From NCBI GenBank assembly GCA_947359465.1, contig OX375873.1:133998899-134062898 (forward strand): a stretch of 64,000 bases of DNA, read 5' to 3'. Source of the DNA: Metellina segmentata. Its lineage: Eukaryota; Arthropoda; Arachnida; Araneae; Tetragnathidae. Position numbers and translations under genes: made by a program. The notes below the pieces were generated by a model. That model was not told the origin of the DNA, made no database searches, and was given only the letters and a program-made list of their open reading frames with translations. Below, piece after piece: positions 58,090 through 64,000 of this stretch (its first letter is position 1; the number at the start of each line of letters is the position of its first letter).

Positions 58090-58490
58090 AATTAGATTCA
58101 ATTGAGAATAAAATGTGGGCATCCACGAGATGGGGTCATCGTATGGTAGGCAAAAGATTGCAGTGAGAAGACCGCCCTTACTCATTCCATTCATCAGGTG
58201 GAAGTTGTGTGCTTCGAAAAATCCATCGGCAGGTTCAAACTCACAGGTTAGCATTGCTGGCTCTGACACTGCACGTGGCCATTCATTTGACAGAAGCAAT
58301 ACGGGATCCCTGATAATATGCAAAACCAGCCCTCGATTGTTCCCGTCTTTACTTCCCCAAAACAGGTGAAGCAAAACTACATGAAGGGAAACTATGGTCT
58401 GTTGGGTCAGCACCTGCCCTAGACCTTGACAAGTGTAGAGCGAGATTGTCTTTCGGCACCCTTTGGTTGACGCTTTCACATCACATAAAT
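58090..58490 (-). repeat. Unidentified repeat-like block
   Basis: This moderately GC-rich block has long open frames on both strands (58009-58479 - and 58115-58369 +). I do not recognise a domain in either. Higher GC than its surroundings and open frames in both directions are more typical of a transposon or captured fragment than of a host exon. Confidence 0.35.
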
Positions 58491-58511
58491 TTTATTTCAG
58501 TTTATGTTAAA

Positions 58512-58640
58512 CTAGCCACTGCGTGGCTAGCTCGGCCTTGCCCGTGCCCGTGATGTAAGGTATTAAACAGGTGTAAAATTTACCACAGATTTCAAATCCT
58601 TGAAATTTTTAATCTATCTTTAACGATTCCTATTATATGA
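58512..58640 (-). mobile_element. Helitron 3' end, reverse orientation
   Basis: On the - strand it ends with hairpin CTAGCCACGCAGTGGCTAG before T. Upstream is 'tttgaaatctg', as in the pair at 46.8-48.0 kb. The 5' end was not found. Confidence 0.7.
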
Positions 58641-58671
58641 GAAAAAAAAATAAACAATGGCAGTCAAAATG

Positions 58672-58690
58672 ATATATATATATATATATA
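58672..58690. repeat. (AT)n microsatellite
   Basis: About nine AT dinucleotides in a row. Confidence 0.95.
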
Positions 58691-58904
58691 ATTTGCTTTC
58701 CTTTGCTCAAATGGAAGAGGGCAGGAAATCCAGATTACATTTCCTGCCCATCGTGTTTAAAAAAACAAGCTGTTTATTTTTGGCGAGGGAAGTTGAAGTG
58801 ACGTCACAATCTCGTACAAATCTCTCTTGAACCTGATCAATAAATACAATCTGTCCATTCAACGAAATCCTATCATCATGGTTATTTTCAAAATCGGCAT
58901 CAGA

Positions 58905-59905
58905 ATATATACCCTAGTAGCTAAAACAAACCATTCCAGTGTGCAATGCCTGGATTTTCGTGAAATTGACAGAAAATGTTTATTGCATAAGAAATATCTG
59001 TTCTAGTTTTTACTGCTTAAAAGGATAAGCTACCTACTAAACTTCTGTATGGAATTTTAGACATTCCTTCCAGTTCACTATTATTTTGAGGACACTGAGA
59101 TTTTGAAAAAATGACTTCTTTGGAAATGGGCAGTGATGAAATTGAGAAATTATAATTTTGATACAATTCGCAAAGTTTACTTATATATTCCAATTGTTGT
59201 ATATACAGCCCTTCCTTTTCCTCTATAAATTCAACACCTAATAATTTTCTAGTTTTGTCTAAAATTTTTAAATCAAATTGTTTTAAAAGATTAATGGCTA
59301 TATCAATACAATTTTAATTTTTCCCAAATAATACAATATCATCGACCTATAATAGAACTTATTCTTATCAAAGAACTACTATTATTTTTGATAAAAACTA
59401 CATTCTTATCAAAAACATAAACACATTTATACCAGCTAAATTTTTTAAATCCAAGTTTCCCCAATATTCTATGAATCTCAAAGTACCATTCTCGACCACT
59501 TTGGTGTAGACCATACAAGGCTTTCTGTAAACGACAAAATAAAATTGTGTTTTGCTTAAAACCAGGTGGTTGTTTCATAAATATAGTTTCTTTAAAAAAG
59601 GCATATCAATAGGCGCATTTAACATCGCACTACAGGTGTAACCACTTGTTAAGACAAACTAGTACAGCAAAGAAAAGTCTGTTACCAAAGTTTGCTATTT
59701 GGACTATAAACCTCATCAAAAGTTTCACCTTTTCTTTGATTAAAACCCTGGGCAACAAGACGAGCTTTAAAACGTTCAATTGTGCCTTTTTGTTTTGCTT
59801 TACTGTAAATACCCAGGGACATCCTAAAATTTTAGAATTCTCAGTATTTTCAATTAATACCCATACATTTCTGTCTTTCATAGTTTGTAGTTCATCCTCC
59901 ATGGC
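58905..59905 (-). pseudogene. copia reverse transcriptase remnant
   Basis: It has NVWVLIENTENSKILGCPWV (start of RT) near 59800-59870 and LFCRLQKALYGLHQSGREWY near 59490-59550. A YVDD-box-like segment is near 59330-59345, after a small insertion of tandem 'ttcttatcaaa' units (59355-59420). RNase H-proximal sequence (PYRSLVGSL) is near 59010. It has multiple stops. Confidence 0.7.
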
Positions 59906-60189
59906 TTTTAACCATTCATCCTTTTGTAAGGATTTTATTGCTTGTCCACTAAAATTACTCTCTTGATTACCATTGACTATTCCAGAGAACGTGTCAGCAG
60001 ATTTGAAATTAAAAATATCTGGTTGAAATTTTAAGTTTTTTTTTACAGTAATTCTTAACTTTATTTAGTGATCTTAAGCGTTGAGTTTTTGCCTCTTCAA
60101 AGTAATAAATATCTATTTTCCCATCAGGCCTGGGAATGGGTTTTCTAATCCAGTTAACTATCCTTTCACCCGAGTATTCTGCTTCGCTA

Positions 60190-61545
60190 TCACTTTCGAC
60201 AATTCGTTAAAGGAATTTTACACAATGCATAATCAGGGTCCAGGACTGCTTCCACACGTTCAAACTTACAATGATCCGAACCAGATTTTAAGGAAGGTGT
60301 TTCCTCAAAACGTGCATTTATCATCTCTATTTTTCGTGCATCAGGTAGCCATATTCGATATCCTTTAGTTTGTAGGGCATACCCAACTAAAATCCCTTGT
60401 TTTGACCTCATGTCTAATTTTCTTCTAAGTCGTTTAAGAACATTAACAAAAGCTTTAGACCCAAGCGGTTTAATTGATAGTTGTTTTCCACCATATGACT
60501 CAAATGGTGTTTTTTCTTGATTATAGAATGACATAATCTATTTTACGTGTATACAAAATGCAAAAGAGCTTCAGACCCAAAACTCTTGATTTAGCTTACT
60601 ATCCCGTAATAAAGCATTTATACCATCTACTGCTGTGTAATTAAATCTCTCACTTACCCCATTTTGCTGTGGAGTAAAAGTGTTAGTTCTTTCATGTTTT
60701 ATATCCAATTCATCGCAAAAGGTTTTAAATTGCTCGTTTAAAATTCCAATCCGTTATTGGTACGTGTGCACTTAATTTTTCTGTCTAAAAATCTTTCAGC
60801 ACGTTTTTGAAGTTTAGAAAAAGTATCAGATTTAGTTTTTAAGGGGTAGGCATAAACTTTTCGACTATAGTCATCTATTGTGGTTAAAAAATACCTCTGT
60901 CCATTTATTGAAGCTTTAGGAAATGATCCACACAGATCCATGTGTATTAACTTCAGCGGTTCATCAGAACGAATTTTCTTTATAAGTTTAAAACACAGGT
61001 ATCAATATTCCCCTTTAGATTTGGTAATCCCCCTCACACAATTATTTTTGATTGTAGATTTAATGTGTTCAGAGTTAATATGAGCTAGTTTTCTATGCCT
61101 AGTATTAATATTCTCAACAGCAAAAGAAACAGATTTTGTAATCTTTTCATTTTTAGAATCTTTAAAAAAATTCTTAGATTTACTTGAATATTCTGGAAAA
61201 ACAAAGTATAAACTATTTAGTAATTTAGCTGAAAACAGTATTTCGCCATAACAATCCATCACTTCAATTTTTCCTTTACCTCCTTTAAAACTAGCTCCTT
61301 TTCTGTCAAAACATGCCCCAGATAACAAATTTCTTCTTAATTCAGGAGCATAAACAACATTGCAAAGTTTAATCTTTACCCTATTAAAATGAAGAAACAC
61401 AGTACCTTTGCCTTGAATTGGCATAGAAACATTTTCCACTGCTCCCACTAAAGTCTGGTTACTAATTGGTTGGAACTCTGTAAACAGTTCTCTATCACGA
61501 CAGAAATGTGTGTTGGCTGCTGAATCAAAGATCCATCCTCAGTCT
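60190..61545 (-). pseudogene. copia protease and integrase remnant
   Basis: The protease region shows DSAANTHFCRD (catalytic Asp; DSGA is usual) near 61515-61545, and NVVYAPELRRNLLSGACF near 61320-61360. The pre-integrase zinc region has HRKLAHINSEHIKS. The integrase has HMDLCGSFPKASINGQRYFL and TTIDDYSRKVYAYPLKTKSD at 60850-60945, then GYRIWLPDARKI near 60340. Stops split the frame at least at 60535-60740 and near 61000. Confidence 0.75.
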
Positions 61546-61559
61546 TTCTTGCTGCTAGA

Positions 61560-62330
61560 TAAGGCCTCTAGTAAATAACTTCTGTGCTTGTCTGTGGCTT
61601 CCTCCTTTCTAGACATGATCGCTCATAATGTCCAACTTTTCCACATTTGAAACATTTCGGCTTCTTCTGGTTCTGGAATCTTGAAGTACAAGAAGGACAA
61701 CTTCTTTCCACATCCTGGTTGGATTTTGTCATCATCGTAGTGGCCACTTGGTCAACTGCCCTCTGTTGGAGTCTTGCTTCCTCAGCTAGGATTTCTTCCA
61801 GTACTTTAGGAAACTTGAATTCTTTATCATCCCATCTGTAGATCGATTGAATAATATTCTCATATTCAAATGGTAAGAATCAAAGTAATTGAAAACACTG
61901 GTCTAGATTTTCAATTGGATGACCTGCTTCTACCAGTTGTTGAATGATTTTAGATAACTTGCTGGATAACAGTCCGATACTTTCTCCTGGACATGAAAAG
62001 AAATTGTGTTTTAGAGCTATCCCCCTAGCTCTGGAATCGGGACGAAAGTGTGTCTTCAGCTAATTCCATGCTTCTGCACCACTGGAAATTCCTTCAGTTA
62101 CCATTCAATACTAGGGGCTCACATTCATATAAATTGTAGTAGAGGCCTTATTTCAGTGTCTGTTGATTTCTTTTATCTGTTTTCCATTGCCTTCTTTGGA
62201 CTCTGGAGGTATTTCTTTTTCTGTGACGATGTCCCAGAAGTCTCTCTCGAAGTAAGACTCTCACATCTGAACACCATTAGGAATAGTTGGTTCCATCCAG
62301 TGGTTTGATTTTAAAGTAAGAATCATCCAT
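61560..62330 (-). pseudogene. copia gag remnant
   Basis: The start MDDSYFKIKPLDGTNYS at 62330 matches the usual copia gag opening (KxxxLDGxNY), and a stop follows immediately. At about 61612-61660 the nucleocapsid zinc knuckle CFKCGKVGHYERSC (CCHC) is intact. Several frameshifts lie between. Confidence 0.72.
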
Positions 62331-62570
62331 CTAAAAAAAAAAGTCCAGGCTGGTGAGATAAAAATAATACTGCAAACTGGCCTTCTACTTTTTACTTAGA
62401 ACAAAAATTTTAAGTTTAAAAAAAAATCTCCAATCTTGGGCTAAGGCAGTATGAAAACTAATAATACTGCAAACTGGCCCTCCTACTTTTAACTACTCGG
62501 AACAAAAATTTTAAGTTTAAAAAGGAATCTCCACATGGGCTCAGGTCCATAACCAATATCACCCACATAT

Positions 62571-63390
62571 TGTGGAAAAGCAAAGTGCCCAGTGATATGT
62601 GGAGTAAAAATTAAATCATCAGATTTAAAGAGTTAAAAACATTTATTAATTAAAAGCTGTAAAAACTATTTACAGAAAAAAAAAACAAAGGTTGGAAAAC
62701 CAGAGTTCCTCTTTTGTCCAATGTAGGACAAAAATTGTTCACTTTTATACTTCTTGTATCTAAAAATTAGCATAAATATCTCAATAGAAAGATTGCCATA
62801 AACAAAATCATAATACTGCATTAAGTACATGATTGGTCATAATATTATGACCACACACCCTTTATAGGTGTGATGTCATACTGTGGCCAATCACAAAAGC
62901 ATGACAACTCAACTTGTTTGTTGTTTACATAATCATAACCAAACAAGAAGGAGATGCAAACATGCGAAGATGGATTCTAATAAACAGGTTATCTTTAACA
63001 TTTTTTCATCGTCTGTTGGAAAAACATTCCTCAGGGCAAAATCAAAACGGAAACGAAAATAAAAAATAATATTGATACTTAACAGTTTGAAGGCTTGAAA
63101 CAATGCTTTCCAAATGTGTCTTACTTTTTTTAATGTGAGGGCTTCTGTGTGTTTTGAGATTACTTTCCATCTTTTTGTGGTAGAGGAGAAAAAACAAATA
63201 GCCGCTGGATAACCCCGAACAACGACACTGATTTAACTAAAGTTTTAGCAGTGTCAGAAACAAACAAGTTTAAGCTGTGACAGCCACAAAAATTAAAAAA
63301 AGCCCTTGGAAATTTTCTGGCAATACAGCTTTGGACGCCTCTTTGGTTCCCCAGTATATTGGCGCCAACGCGTGCGTTCCTTGTACTCCT
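62571..63390. other. Possible 5' LTR region and AT-rich flank
   Basis: No gene is present. The copia 5' LTR probably starts here, but its outer boundary could not be determined from the sequence alone. Confidence 0.35.
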
Positions 63391-63444
63391 AATTGACTGA
63401 CTTGACTTGGCTGACTATAAACAAACCTAGAGCGACCGCTCCTC

Positions 63445-63790
63445 TTGCTCTACCCAAGGGCTGGCTTCGTATTGGGACAAGCAGAGACACGAACCGATAT
63501 CAAGCGTCGGTTCGAGGATCTGGACATTCCCTACTTCGCGCTAAATGTCAGAACTCTGGCAGCTCTTGCCTTTGTTCCTGTGGAGTACGTGGAGCACACG
63601 TTTGAGAACTTGTTGCAGACCGCGTTCTTCACACAGTACCAATCTTTACTGCAGCCTCTCGTCAAATACTTTGAAAGAACTTGGATAGGAGCCCTTCTCA
63701 ATGGAGGAGGTGCCCGGAGAGCTCCTCTCTACTCGCACAGTCTATGGACTGGAAAGTCAAATCAGGATTATAGGAATTATGAAGATAGTT
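63445..63790 (+). pseudogene. MULE-like transposase fragment
   Basis: The open frame reads DIKRRFEDLDIPYFALNVR, TLAALAFVPVEYVEHTFENL and LQPLVKYFERTWIGALLNGG, then RRAPLYSHSLW. The order ALAFVP...F..L.......P...YFE.TYIG....RR.P.F....W resembles the C-terminal part of MULE-family transposases in arthropods. Both ends break off. It is directly followed by a Helitron 3' end, so it may be a captured fragment. Confidence 0.6.
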
Positions 63791-63814
63791 TTGCCGTCCA
63801 GGAAATTCTCTCTA

Positions 63815-63931
63815 CGAAAGTAATGTTGGTTTGCAAAGCAAACCAATTGGGATCTGCGAAAGGAGTGTTGGTTTGCGAAGCAATCCCCTGGGGTTAGCGA
63901 GCGTAAGCAAGCAGGGGGCAGAGCCCCCTAG
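63815..63931 (+). mobile_element. Helitron 3' end with palindromes
   Basis: It contains TTGGTTTGCAAAGCAAACCAA-type palindromes (about 63825-63847, and a worn one near 63868), then 'gggttagcgagcgtaagc'. The terminal hairpin AGGGGGC-AGA-GCCCCCT follows, with CTAG at 63928-63931 before T. The 5' end was not identified. Confidence 0.75.
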
Positions 63932-64000
63932 TGTAGTAAAATTTATGTAACTGAACATTTTTGCTTGTTATTTTTATGATAGTCTTAAAAAAATGGTTAT

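Larger units (their letters stand above)
58905..62570 (-). mobile_element. Ty1/copia-type retrotransposon, degenerate
   Basis: The - strand gives the copia order gag, protease, integrase, reverse transcriptase, with stops and frameshifts. Just before gag, about 62538-62552 reads GGTTATGGACCTGAG. This resembles the copia-type primer site, which pairs with an internal part of initiator tRNA-Met (GGTTATGGGCCC..). LTR limits could not be fixed: the 5' LTR should lie above 62560, and no matching 3' copy was seen below 58905. Two direct copies of about 55 bp (62362-62412 and 62460-62520) sit between the primer site and gag. Confidence 0.8.

Noticed and set aside
58009..58479. 156-codon open frame on the - strand
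   Set aside because: No recognisable domain, and an open frame also exists on the other strand. It is more likely part of an unidentified repeat.

Overview
The window is AT-rich, intron-rich eukaryotic nuclear DNA. Three split protein genes sit in a dense mass of transposon remnants. I infer an arthropod, most likely a chelicerate such as a spider: the genes are animal families, introns are several kilobases long, and the repeat landscape (tRNA-headed SINEs, hAT, mariner, pogo/Tigger, Helitron, copia and LINE fragments) fits. The species call is inference; no diagnostic marker is present.

Layout. (1) About 7.15-23.8 kb, + strand: the 3' part of a matrix metalloproteinase gene. Five exons encode the end of the zinc-protease domain, a Pro/Thr-rich hinge, a four-blade hemopexin domain and a hydrophobic C-terminal tail; the 5' exons lie to the left of the window or were not recognised. 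Its introns hold a SINE tetramer, a ~43-bp minisatellite, a pogo/Tigger relic, a SINE cluster and a multi-level nest of transposons. (2) 42.4-25.7 kb, - strand: a complete six-exon delta-tubulin gene (437 codons plus stop, all splice phases compatible). It converges on the metalloproteinase gene. Its introns hold Helitrons, hAT copies and an inverted MITE pair around exon 5. (3) From 43.2 kb, + strand: a gene of the QRICH1/ZMYM (DUF3504) family, whose domain is known to descend from Crypton tyrosine recombinases. It starts about 0.8 kb from delta-tubulin in a head-to-head arrangement. Its last exon is uncertain. (4) 57.4-64 kb: repeats only, including a broken copia-type retrotransposon on the - strand, Helitron ends, and a MULE-like transposase fragment just inside a Helitron 3' terminus.

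The three genes show no obvious common pathway (extracellular proteolysis, centriole/cilium structure, probable nuclear regulator). I see no bacterial-type operon, no CRISPR array and no convincing functional tRNA or rRNA gene. The most unusual structures are the SINE tetramer enclosed by one target-site duplication, the dated transposon nest, the inverted MITEs around one tubulin exon, and a SINE family with two alternative 3' modules.
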